64,000 nt of DNA from Nonlabens arenilitoris (GTDB lineage Bacteria; Bacteroidota; Bacteroidia; Flavobacteriales; Flavobacteriaceae): positions 1,067,501 through 1,131,500 of the forward strand of contig NZ_MTPW01000001.1 in the NCBI RefSeq assembly GCF_002954765.1, given 5' to 3'. The position numbers were made by a program, and so were the translations under genes. The notes below the pieces were generated by a model, which was given only the letters and a program-made list of their open reading frames with translations, did not search any database and was not told where the DNA came from. Shown here piece after piece: positions 55,351 to 63,800 of this stretch. How positions within the stretch are numbered: the stretch's first letter is position 1; every line of letters starts with the position of its first letter.

Positions 55351-55878
55351 CTAATAGTATGGGTACATGAATAGATAAACTAAGACGCCTGTAATTGCTA
55401 CATACATCCATATGGGAAAGGTCCATCGAGCAATTTTTCTATGCTTTTCAAATTTTTTTGTCCAGGCAAAGTACATGGTATATAATACTAATGGTAAAAT
55501 AATCCCTGACAGTACAATATGGGTAAAAAGTATAAAGAGGTAAACAAATCTTAGCGATGCTTCCTCTGGATATGGCACAGGCTCATTACTGATTTTAGAA
55601 ATTACATAGCTCACTAAAAAAATAGCAGATAGTACAAATGCAGTAGTCATCACCTTTCTATGAGCTGACTTATTTCCACCTTTAATCAATCGATATCCAG
55701 TAAATAGTAATAGAGCTGTCATACCATTGATAACAGCATGAAATAATGGAAATAATCCAGACTCAACTCCTAAAAAGTTATAACGCTCTGGCATCAACAT
55801 CAATAGCACCACTACTAGAGGCACTAAAATGGATATGGTTATGATAATTGCTGGTCCTTTTTTTTCTAGCGTACTCAT
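55351..55878 (-). CDS. DUF420 membrane protein, oxidase-associated
   Basis: The 175-residue protein has about five membrane segments with His residues in FHAVINGMTALLLF, HRKVMTT and FTHIVLSGIILPLVL. DUF420 (YozB-type) proteins are regularly found with caa3-type cytochrome oxidases and are thought to help in copper or heme delivery. Start and stop lie next to the SCO gene and the CAMC gene, in one operon. Confidence 0.85.
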   Translation of the reverse strand: MSTLEKKGPAIIITISILVPLVVVLLMLMPERYNFLGVESGLFPLFHAVINGMTALLLFTGYRLIKGGNKSAHRKVMTTAFVLSAIFLVSYVISKISNEPVPYPEEASLRFVYLFILFTHIVLSGIILPLVLYTMYFAWTKKFEKHRKIARWTFPIWMYVAITGVLVYLFMYPYY

Positions 55879-55880
55879 AC

Positions 55881-56582
55881 TTATTTATTTAAAAGAGTTT
55901 GTGCGTCTTCTATAATTTCTTTTAGTTGAGGCTCGATACCGTTTTCCTCTACACCACTATACACCATCATCCAGTTACCGTATGGATCTTTACGTGATCT
56001 AATAATACCTTCTCTATCCACAAGTGCAAAATTACCACTATGTTCAAATTTTATCAAACTGTCTTTACTTTCTCCCACATAAGCACTGAAACCTTCTCGT
56101 GCTAGTTGAAAGGTTGCCGCTTTATCACCACGGGCAAAGTGCCATAATCCATCTATCGCATCATGTCGATCAGCATAATTTTTAAGAATGGATTGTGTAT
56201 CATAATCTGGATCAATACTCACAGATAATATTTTGAAATCTGGATGGTCCTTCAGTTTATTTTGAACTGTTTTTAGATTATGACTCATAGGAGTACAAAT
56301 AGTAGGACAAGAGGTAAAGAAAAAGTCTACTATATAAACCTTTCCTTTCATGGTATCATTAGTAATGGTATCACCATTTTGATCTACTAATTCAAAGTCA
56401 GGTACTGCATTGAATTTTTTAAGAAACTTATCTGCAACAGGTGCACGGTCTTCAGACCTATTGCTATCTACTACTTTATCTTTATTAATATAGTGCACGA
56501 CATTTGTAACTGCAAAGTAACCGAATATGATCACGATTATACCTAACCCTATATAATATGGAGTATCCTTAGACTTACTCAT
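55881..56582 (-). CDS. SCO1/SenC copper chaperone
   Basis: The start at 56582 gives 233 residues with a membrane anchor (about 8-27) and a thioredoxin-like domain carrying the copper-binding CxxxC motif FTSCPTIC (C92, C96) and a distal His in KFEHSGNFALVD. SCO proteins insert copper into the CuA site of cytochrome c oxidase subunit II. The start overlaps the preceding SCO-like gene's stop by eight bases (ATGAGTAA). A longer frame from 56636 lies within that gene and is unlikely. Confidence 0.93.
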   Translation of the reverse strand: MSKSKDTPYYIGLGIIVIIFGYFAVTNVVHYINKDKVVDSNRSEDRAPVADKFLKKFNAVPDFELVDQNGDTITNDTMKGKVYIVDFFFTSCPTICTPMSHNLKTVQNKLKDHPDFKILSVSIDPDYDTQSILKNYADRHDAIDGLWHFARGDKAATFQLAREGFSAYVGESKDSLIKFEHSGNFALVDREGIIRSRKDPYGNWMMVYSGVEENGIEPQLKEIIEDAQTLLNK

Positions 56583-57279
56583 CTTCCTGAATTTTTTGAT
56601 CTCTATTTTTCTTAAAGGCAAAACGATATTCTGCAAGCAATACTCTCATATCGTCTATCATTCTTTTATTAAGTTGTGCTGCCGTCCTTGTATTATAACC
56701 ATAAACGACTCCATCTGTTTCAATCTCATCATCATCACGACCTCTTAAATTCCTATCCACATCTATAACAAACGCATAGTCTGAGGAAAGATCATTATTT
56801 AAGCGATCATCTGTTTTAAAGCTATCATAAAGGCCTTGTACTTGATCATTGTCACCCGACAAGAAATGCCAATCTTGTAAATCTGTGTTTTCACCCATTT
56901 GCTCAACAATTTGTTGAATATCATCCACGCCAGATTCTGGAATAATACTGATCATTTGAAACGTATTAAATCCGTGAAATTTTTTATAAATTTTTTCATT
57001 AAGATTAGAGACATACCCTAATCGCCCATATGGATTATTGCCAAGGAATGTTACAATGGTAACACTATCTTTAAGTTGTGTTGCTGTACCTTGAATGATG
57101 TTAAATTGGTCGATTTCCTGCACATTTTCAGTCACTACAGGTAAGGTTTCAAAGTGGTGTTCTCCATTGAGAAAAAATAGATAAGCAACTAACGGTAATG
57201 CAAATAAAACCACTATGACGAATTTTTTAGAAAACTCGCTGGTTTGTTTAATTCCTTCGGCCTTTGGGAAATCTGACAT
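56575..57279 (-). CDS. SCO-like membrane-anchored protein lacking the copper motif
   Basis: The 234-residue protein has a membrane segment (about 19-38) and a thioredoxin-like domain with VTIVTFLGNNPYGRLGYV where SCO has its CxxxC. It then shows DWHFLSGDNDQVQGLYDSF and YAFVIDVDRNLRGR in positions matching SCO. The cysteines are gone, so it cannot bind copper in the same way. It is coupled to the true SCO gene and probably works with it as a structural partner, which is inferred. A terminator at 57289-57314 separates it from the oxidase subunits. Confidence 0.75.
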   Translation of the reverse strand: MSDFPKAEGIKQTSEFSKKFVIVVLFALPLVAYLFFLNGEHHFETLPVVTENVQEIDQFNIIQGTATQLKDSVTIVTFLGNNPYGRLGYVSNLNEKIYKKFHGFNTFQMISIIPESGVDDIQQIVEQMGENTDLQDWHFLSGDNDQVQGLYDSFKTDDRLNNDLSSDYAFVIDVDRNLRGRDDDEIETDGVVYGYNTRTAAQLNKRMIDDMRVLLAEYRFAFKKNRDQKIQEDE

Positions 57280-57288
57280 ATTATGGTA

Positions 57289-57314
57289 TAAAAAAGGACG
57301 GAAAAACCGTCCTT
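57289..57314 (-). terminator. Terminator after cytochrome oxidase subunit IV
   Basis: AAGGACGG and CCGTCCTT around an A5 loop. On the minus strand it is followed by a T-run. It separates the oxidase subunit genes from the SCO and DUF420 genes. Confidence 0.85.
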
Positions 57315-57338
57315 AATAATTTAATCAGTTAGTATGCA

Positions 57339-57746
57339 TTAAAAGTCAAAACTTACAGCTGCATTTTTATAAACTTGGTAAATATATTCTCCTTCTACCA
57401 GCAATATTGCTATTAAGTAGATAATCAAGAATACTCCTGTCCACACTACAGCACGGCGCAATCCACTTACCTCATCTCTCATGTGCATGAAATCCCAAGT
57501 AATGTAATATGCCTTAACTAAAGTAAGGATGATGAATATCCAGTTTAATATTTTCAATCCTAGTACATGACCGTTTAAAGAATCTGGTTTGATGTAACCT
57601 AGAGCAACTTCAACAATCGTTATCAATGAAAGAAATATAAGTACACCCCAAATTTTCTGAGTGTTAGATTTGAACTTAACCAGACCTCTAAAGATCTCTA
57701 ATTTGTGTTCTGCGTGTCCGTCAGTATGTGCTGCGTGATCTGCCAT
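57339..57746 (-). CDS. Cytochrome c oxidase subunit IV-type protein
   Basis: The 135-residue protein has three membrane segments (about 33-51, 66-86 and 104-124) and the pattern of the caa3-type small subunit (COX4/CyoD-like), including YITWDFMHMRDEV. It is a structural subunit of the terminal oxidase. It follows subunit III by 17 bases, and a terminator lies after it. Confidence 0.85.
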   Translation of the reverse strand: MADHAAHTDGHAEHKLEIFRGLVKFKSNTQKIWGVLIFLSLITIVEVALGYIKPDSLNGHVLGLKILNWIFIILTLVKAYYITWDFMHMRDEVSGLRRAVVWTGVFLIIYLIAILLVEGEYIYQVYKNAAVSFDF

Positions 57747-57763
57747 TTTAATATCTTAAAAAA

Positions 57764-58762
57764 TTATACTAGGTAGAAGAATGTAAATACAAATACCCAA
57801 ACTAAATCTACAAAGTGCCAGTAAAGACCAACTTTCTCTACCATCTCATAACTACCTCTTCTTTCATAAGTACCTAATAGTACATTGAAAAATATGATTA
57901 AGTTAAAAACAACTCCAGAAAATACGTGGAAACCGTGGAATCCTGTAATAAAGAAAAAGAAGTCTGCAAATAATGGTGCTCCATATTCATTTTCAGAAAG
58001 GTTTGCTCCTTCTACAACACCTACGGCTTGATTATTTAATTTAAATAAAGACTCTTCACGTGAAAGAACTAACTTCTCTGATGCACCAGTTTCTTCATTA
58101 ACAATAAGTTGTTGTGTTCTAATTCTCAGATCAGGATTTGTTTCAAAACCTTTTCTTACTTCATCAATAGTATAAGTAGAACCTATAGGATCATCTGATT
58201 GATACCAGATACCTTCATTATTGCCTAATGCTTCTACCGGACGATCACCTACAGTTACAAATTCATTTAAGGCTACACGAGCACCTTCAGCATCTGTAAA
58301 TTGAAGAATTTTTCCTCCTTTAGTTTTTACAGCACCATACTCACCATTGATAAAGTTCTTCCATTCCCAGGCTTGAGAACCTACGAAGATTAGACCACCG
58401 ATAACAGTTAGTAATAAATAGAAAGAAACTTTTTTCTTATCCATATGGTGACCAGCATCTACAGCTAGAACCATCGTCACAGATGAACCAATAAGAATAA
58501 ATGTCATCAACGCAACATAAAACATAGGTGCATCAGTCCCATGCATAAATGGGAAGTGATTGAACACCTCATCTGCGATAGGCCATTCTTCAATAAATTT
58601 AAATCTTGAGAAACCGTAAGCGGCAAGAAATCCTGAAAAGGTCAATGCATCCGATAGGATGAAGAACCACATCATCATTTTACCATAACTAGCCTTGAGA
58701 GGATTTGATCCACCACCCCAAGTTTGCCCTTCGGTACCAGTAGGAGCTACTGTTGTATCCAT
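57764..58762 (-). CDS. Cytochrome c oxidase subunit III with large internal loop
   Basis: The 332-residue protein belongs to heme-copper oxidase subunit III, with seven membrane segments and FFFITGFHGFHVFSGV and VGLYWHFVDLVWVFVFTFFY near the C-terminus. A hydrophilic stretch of about 115 residues (about 140-255) splits the membrane helices, which is unusual and may face the periplasm. It lies between the shorter subunit III paralogue and the subunit IV gene. Oxidase subunits I and II are not in the window. Confidence 0.88.
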   Translation of the reverse strand: MDTTVAPTGTEGQTWGGGSNPLKASYGKMMMWFFILSDALTFSGFLAAYGFSRFKFIEEWPIADEVFNHFPFMHGTDAPMFYVALMTFILIGSSVTMVLAVDAGHHMDKKKVSFYLLLTVIGGLIFVGSQAWEWKNFINGEYGAVKTKGGKILQFTDAEGARVALNEFVTVGDRPVEALGNNEGIWYQSDDPIGSTYTIDEVRKGFETNPDLRIRTQQLIVNEETGASEKLVLSREESLFKLNNQAVGVVEGANLSENEYGAPLFADFFFFITGFHGFHVFSGVVFNLIIFFNVLLGTYERRGSYEMVEKVGLYWHFVDLVWVFVFTFFYLV

Positions 58763-58798
58763 AATCTTTAATTAAAAATAATGTGCTGCAAAAGTACT

Positions 58799-59386
58799 CT
58801 AAAAAATGTCTTTAGCAAACACTAAAAATAATAGTAGATATATCCATAACACATCTACAAAGTGCCAAAATACGGCACCCAATTCAAAACCTAAAATATT
58901 TGTTGGAGAATATTTTCCTTGCAACATACGTATTGTCATGACTAACAACGCAATAAGCCCTGCAGCTATGTGTGCTAAATGCGCTACGACAATAACATAA
59001 ATGAAAGATGCATTAACACTACTTCCTTCTCCAGTTAAAAATATTTTTTCACTAACCAGACTATCAAAGCCTGCAAATTGCATAAAAACAAAGATACTTC
59101 CCAGTAAAAAAGTAATAACTGTAAGTATAGTTGCTCCTTTTTTGTTGTTGTTAAGAATAGCTTTTTTTGCAAGAAATAAAGTCAAACTACTTAATAAAAT
59201 GACACCTGTACTCCAGAAAAACTCTTCAGGCAATTCTATCTCAACCCAATCCTTGCGACCACGACTTACCACATAAGCACTAGTTAAACCAGCAAACATC
59301 ATAATTAGACTTACAATAGCAAACCACATCATCTGTTTTTTAGATCGTGCTACTTTCTCACCGTGCGTTAATTCAATCTCTTCCAT
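58799..59386 (-). CDS. Cytochrome c oxidase subunit III (short paralogue)
   Basis: The 195-residue protein has five membrane segments typical of subunit III, with VVAHLAHIAAGLIALLVM and LGAVFWHFVDVLWIYLLLFL. It is three bases downstream of cyoE. Two adjacent subunit III genes are normal for this phylum's oxidase cluster and suggest both are in one complex. Confidence 0.9.
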   Translation of the reverse strand: MEEIELTHGEKVARSKKQMMWFAIVSLIMMFAGLTSAYVVSRGRKDWVEIELPEEFFWSTGVILLSSLTLFLAKKAILNNNKKGATILTVITFLLGSIFVFMQFAGFDSLVSEKIFLTGEGSSVNASFIYVIVVAHLAHIAAGLIALLVMTIRMLQGKYSPTNILGFELGAVFWHFVDVLWIYLLLFLVFAKDIF

Positions 59387-59389
59387 CGT

Positions 59390-60283
59390 TTATCTTAAAA
59401 ATTTATCTACCACATATATGATTTGAATCAATGTGATATAACTAACACTTACTAGCATTAATTTTCTAGCAACCTGATTTGTGCGCTCCTTAAACAATTT
59501 AATTGCATAATATAAAAACCATAAGCCTAGCAATGCTACTAGCACAGCACTGATCCATGTCATATATAAACTACCTGTAACTCCAAAAGCCGGAATCAGC
59601 GATATAGATATTGTCCAAACCGTATACCAGATTATCTGCACAGCGGTACCTTTATTTGCTCCACCAGTAGGCAACATTTTAAAGCCACCAGCTTTATAGT
59701 CGTCTTCTAGCATCCATCCTATCGCCCAAAAGTGAGGAAATTGCCAAAAAAACTGCAACATAAATAAAGTACCTGGCTCTATACCAAAGTTACCGCTCGC
59801 TGCAACCCAACCCAACATATAAGGTATGGCACCGGGAAAAGCGCCTACAAAAACACACAGCGGCGTCCTAGTCTTAAGCGGCGTGTAAACTGCAGCATAA
59901 AGAATAATGCTTAACGCACCAAAAAAAGCCGTCGCAAAATTGATAAGATAAAGAATATAAATCCCGCTTAAGGCCATGATTAAACCATAAACCCATGCAG
60001 CAGTAACGCTTATACGACCAGTAGGTAGCGGTCTATTGCGCGTTCTTTTCATAAGCGCGTCTAGATCCTTCTCTATAATTTGATTAAAAACATTTGAAGA
60101 ACCTACTAGAAAATAGCCGCCTACAACTAGCATTAATATCACTTTCCAGTCATACACATCAGCACCCAAAAAGTAACCTGCAATAGATGAAAACACGACC
60201 ACTACAGACAATCGTGGCTTTGTAATTTCTATCAGGTTTCTCACCATGCTCGGTGATTTTTCTATGGCATTTACTTCTGTCAA
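59390..60283 (-). CDS. cyoE: Protoheme IX farnesyltransferase
   Basis: The enzyme adds a farnesyl group to heme B to give heme O, needed by the oxidase. The 297-residue membrane protein has about eight segments and the prenyltransferase signatures NVFNQIIEKDLDALMKRTRNRPL near 64-86 (an aspartate-rich motif) and FPHFWAIGWMLEDDYKAGG near 183. It is the first gene of the oxidase transcript, with a full promoter upstream. Confidence 0.95.
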   Translation of the reverse strand: MTEVNAIEKSPSMVRNLIEITKPRLSVVVVFSSIAGYFLGADVYDWKVILMLVVGGYFLVGSSNVFNQIIEKDLDALMKRTRNRPLPTGRISVTAAWVYGLIMALSGIYILYLINFATAFFGALSIILYAAVYTPLKTRTPLCVFVGAFPGAIPYMLGWVAASGNFGIEPGTLFMLQFFWQFPHFWAIGWMLEDDYKAGGFKMLPTGGANKGTAVQIIWYTVWTISISLIPAFGVTGSLYMTWISAVLVALLGLWFLYYAIKLFKERTNQVARKLMLVSVSYITLIQIIYVVDKFLR

Positions 60284-60317
60284 AAAACTGTTTTAAATAG
60301 TTGATTTTAAAGGTTTG

Positions 60318-60348
60318 CAAAGATACCTTACAACAGCTTTGTGGCAAA
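60318..60348 (-). promoter_or_regulatory. Promoter of the cyoE-oxidase operon
   Basis: On the minus strand TTTG (60348-60345), a 19-base spacer and TATCTTTG (60325-60318), a full Bacteroidota promoter 35 bases before the cyoE ATG. Confidence 0.8.
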
Positions 60349-60401
60349 GGAATTTAAATGCTTTCAAAGATATTTATGATTTATGAAGAATTGCGTCTCT
60401 A

Positions 60402-60417
60402 CGCTTTCGCGAAAGCG
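60402..60417. repeat. Palindrome CGCTTTCGCGAAAGCG, copy 13 (intergenic)
   Basis: Perfect copy flanked by A and T, in the 200-base gap between cyoE and the small surface-protein gene, upstream of the cyoE promoter. The rest of that gap holds only this element, the promoter and a terminator. Confidence 0.95.
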
Positions 60418-60431
60418 TACTTCTTAAACGC

Positions 60432-60464
60432 AAAAAAGGAACCCAAAACAGGTTCCTTTTTTTT
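60432..60464 (-). terminator. Terminator after the small surface-protein gene
   Basis: AAAAAAGGAACC and GGTTCCTTTTTT around a 7-base loop, with T-runs on both strands, so it could work in both directions. Confidence 0.85.
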
Positions 60465-60483
60465 ATATGATAAGACGACAAGT

Positions 60484-60672
60484 TTACTTTTTGCGCTTCA
60501 ACTTTACAAAGCCTATACCTACAGCAGCCGCTATAGCAAGTGCAATACCTGGTATAGGTGCCTGAGCATCCTCTACATCAGTTCCTCCTGTAGAGTCAAA
60601 TCCTGGTTGAGCTACAGCTGTCATAGACAACGTTAAAAAGGCGATTAAAGCTATTGATTTTATGTTTTTCAT
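60484..60672 (-). CDS. Small exported protein with C-terminal anchor and basic tail
   Basis: The ATG at 60672 gives 62 residues: a signal peptide ending AVAQ near 22, a short mature linker with GGTDVEDAQ, then APIPGIALAIAAAVGIGFV and a KLKRKK tail. The tripartite end (short motif, membrane segment, basic residues) resembles the short PID-CTERM-type sorting tails seen in Bacteroidota, though PIPG replaces PIDG. A terminator follows. It is an isolated gene, and its function is unknown. Confidence 0.7.
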   Translation of the reverse strand: MKNIKSIALIAFLTLSMTAVAQPGFDSTGGTDVEDAQAPIPGIALAIAAAVGIGFVKLKRKK

Positions 60673-60870
60673 TACGTCTGTATTAATAATATTAAAGGGA
60701 ACTATAGTTAAGAACAATTGCTAATTTAACATATATTAACAAATGGACTTGAAACAAATATACACTTTTCAATAAAACAGCTCAATGCTTATCAAAGATT
60801 TATCACATGAAACCTCATAATCATAACGTTAAGGTAATCTTTACATCGATTTTGTTCTGTTTTTCTTTAA

Positions 60871-63800
60871 TTATCCTACCACAAAATTCACAATCTTACC
60901 TGGCACAATAATCGTTTTGCGGATTTGTTTTCCTTCTAGTTGTTGCTGGACTTTCTCGTTTTTTAATACCGTTTTCTCTAACTCGTCTTTTGAAACGTCT
61001 ACCGGTAAATCTAAAGTAAATTTCATTTTACCGTTAAAAGAAATAGGATAGGTCTTGCTGCTTTCTACCAGATGTTTTTCATCAAAAACTGGGAAAGGTG
61101 CTTCACTTATCGACTCGTTATGACCTAGTAATGACCATAGTTCCTCTGCAATGTGAGGTGCATATGGTGATACAAGAACAACAAGTGGCTCTAACACCTC
61201 GCGACTGTTACATTTTTGAGCAGTTAACTCATTTACGGCGATCATAAAACTACTTACACTGGTATTAAAAGAGAAGTTCTCGATATCATCTTGCACCTTT
61301 TTAATGGTCTTGTGCAAGGTTTTCATGCTGTCAGGTGACGCTTTTTCTTCACTTACTGAGAAACCAGCATCGTTATGATACAGTTTCCATAGTTTTTTCA
61401 TAAAACCATAAACTCCAGTAATTCCTGCAGTGTTCCATGGTTTTGCCTGCTCTAGTGGTCCTAAAAACATCTCATACAATCGCAAGGTATCTGCTCCATA
61501 CTGGTCGCAAATATCATCTGGATTCACTACGTTGTATTTAGACTTAGACATTTTTTCAGGCTCAAAGAAAAGTGGAATTGATTTCAACTCATCAATTTTA
61601 TTTAAACCAGAAGAATCATAGAAATACTCAAAATTTTTAGTCGTATGATACTCTTTTAGAAACTCAGTTTTAATCTCTGCATTAACCACATTTGCTATCG
61701 GAATATTACCAGATTTTAATATCTCAAAGCACAAGTCGTATTTATCATAGTGTTTATTAAACTCTAATGACATTTTATATTGCTCTTCAAAATAGTTGAT
61801 TACATCCTGATGTAAGTCACTTAACTTATTAGAGTCTAATAATCCTTTAGCTACTTTTTCATCAATCACTATAATAGGTGGATTCAAATCGATTTTCACT
61901 CTATCCTTTAAACTGATAAGCTTTGGTTTTATCATATGAACAAAAGCACTCTCACCCAAAATCATCCCTTGATTGATCATCTTTTGGAAAGGTTCTTCTA
62001 CGGTTACTTTACCTAGATCGTGTAATAACTTTACCCAAAATCTACTGTACAATAAGTGACCAGTCGCGTGCTCGCTACCACCTATATATAAATCTACATT
62101 GCCCCAGTATTCTTGTGCTGCTGCAGAAAACATTTCGTCTTCATTATTAGCATCCATATACCTAAACATATACCAAGAGCTTCCTGCCCATCCTGGCATG
62201 GTGTTTAATTCTAGCGGATATACACAATCGCGATCATCATCGTTAGAAACAACCTTGTTTTCTTGCGTACACCAACTCCAAGTTGTTGCGCGTCCTAGTG
62301 GTGGCGCTCCATCTTCTGTAGGTAGGTATTCGTCTACTTCTGGCAATTCGATAGGCAAGTACTTGCGGTCTATCATTTGCGGCAAGCCGTCTTTATAATA
62401 TACAGGAAACGGTTCGCCCCAATAACGCTGTCTAGAAAATACCGCGTCACGTAATCTATAATTGGTTTTTCCTTTTCCTGCGCCTACTTCTTCTAGCTTA
62501 GCAATTGCAGCTGCCATCGCTTGCTTATAGCTCATTCCGTTTAAGAAATCACTGTTGCAAAGCGGTGTTTTATCTTTTGCAGCATAAGCTTCTTCACTAA
62601 TATCAACACCTTCAAAAATGTTTTTGATAGCAGGCATTCCTTCCTGACCTGCAAAATAGTTTGCAAATGCATAATCACGCTCATCACCACATGGTACGGC
62701 CATTACAGCGCCAGTTCCATAACCAGCAAGCACATAATCACCTATCCATACTGGCACAGGCTCACCACTTAATGGATGCGTAGCATATGCTCCTGTAAAT
62801 ACACCAGAAATGGTCTTCACATCGGCCATGCGTTCTCTTTCTGATCGTGCTGCTGTTGCTTTTTTATAAGCCTCTACCGCGTCTTTTTGAGCCGCAGTAG
62901 TAATTTGATCTACCAGTTCATGCTCTGGTGCTAGTGTCATGAATGTTACTCCATAAATGGTATCTGGACGCGTTGTAAATACATCTATTTTGTGCTCATC
63001 TAGTTGAAACGAAACCATCGCACCTACAGATTTCCCGATCCAATTGCGTTGGATTTCTTTGATCGATTCTGCCCAATCTAAATCATCTAAACCTGTTAAT
63101 AAACGCTCTGCAAATGCACTGATGCGCATCATCCACTGGCGCATTTTCTTACGCACCACAGGATGTCCACCACGTTCTGAAACTCCATTGACTATTTCGT
63201 CATTTGCAAGTACTGTTCCTAGTGCTGGACACCAGTTCACCTCTGTATCTGCAAGGAATGTTAATCTATAATCAAGCAATATTTCTTGTTGCTCTTTTTC
63301 TGTAAACGCGTTCCACTCTGCCGCGGTGAATTGTCTCAAATCTTCGTCTGTGGCAGCGTTGATGTTGCTGTTTCCGCTTTCGCGAAAGCGAGATTCTAAC
63401 AAACTTATAGGTTGCGCTTTATCTGCATCATTATCATACCAGCTATCAAATAGCATGATAAAAATCTCTTGTGTGTACTTATAATAATCTGGCGAAGAAG
63501 TTCTTACCTCACGATCCCAATCAAAGCTAAAACCGATACGGTCCATCTGGTTGCGGTAACCTGCGATTTTATTTCCAGACTTATCAGTTCCACCTTCAAT
63601 ATTTGTTTTAGTAGTCTCTGCAGGATGTTGTCCTGTTTGAATGGCATACTGTTCTGCTGGTAGTCCAAAACTATCATAACCCATAGGGTGCAAGACGTTG
63701 AAACCTTTATGACGTTTGTATCTAGAGACTATATCACTAGCGATATAACCTAATGGATGCCCTACATGCAGCCCAGCACCACTAGGGTATGGAAACATAT

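Noticed and set aside
60358..60636. Plus-strand frame opposite the small surface protein
   Set aside because: It runs through a terminator and the palindrome, has no family likeness, and overlaps a better-supported gene on the other strand.
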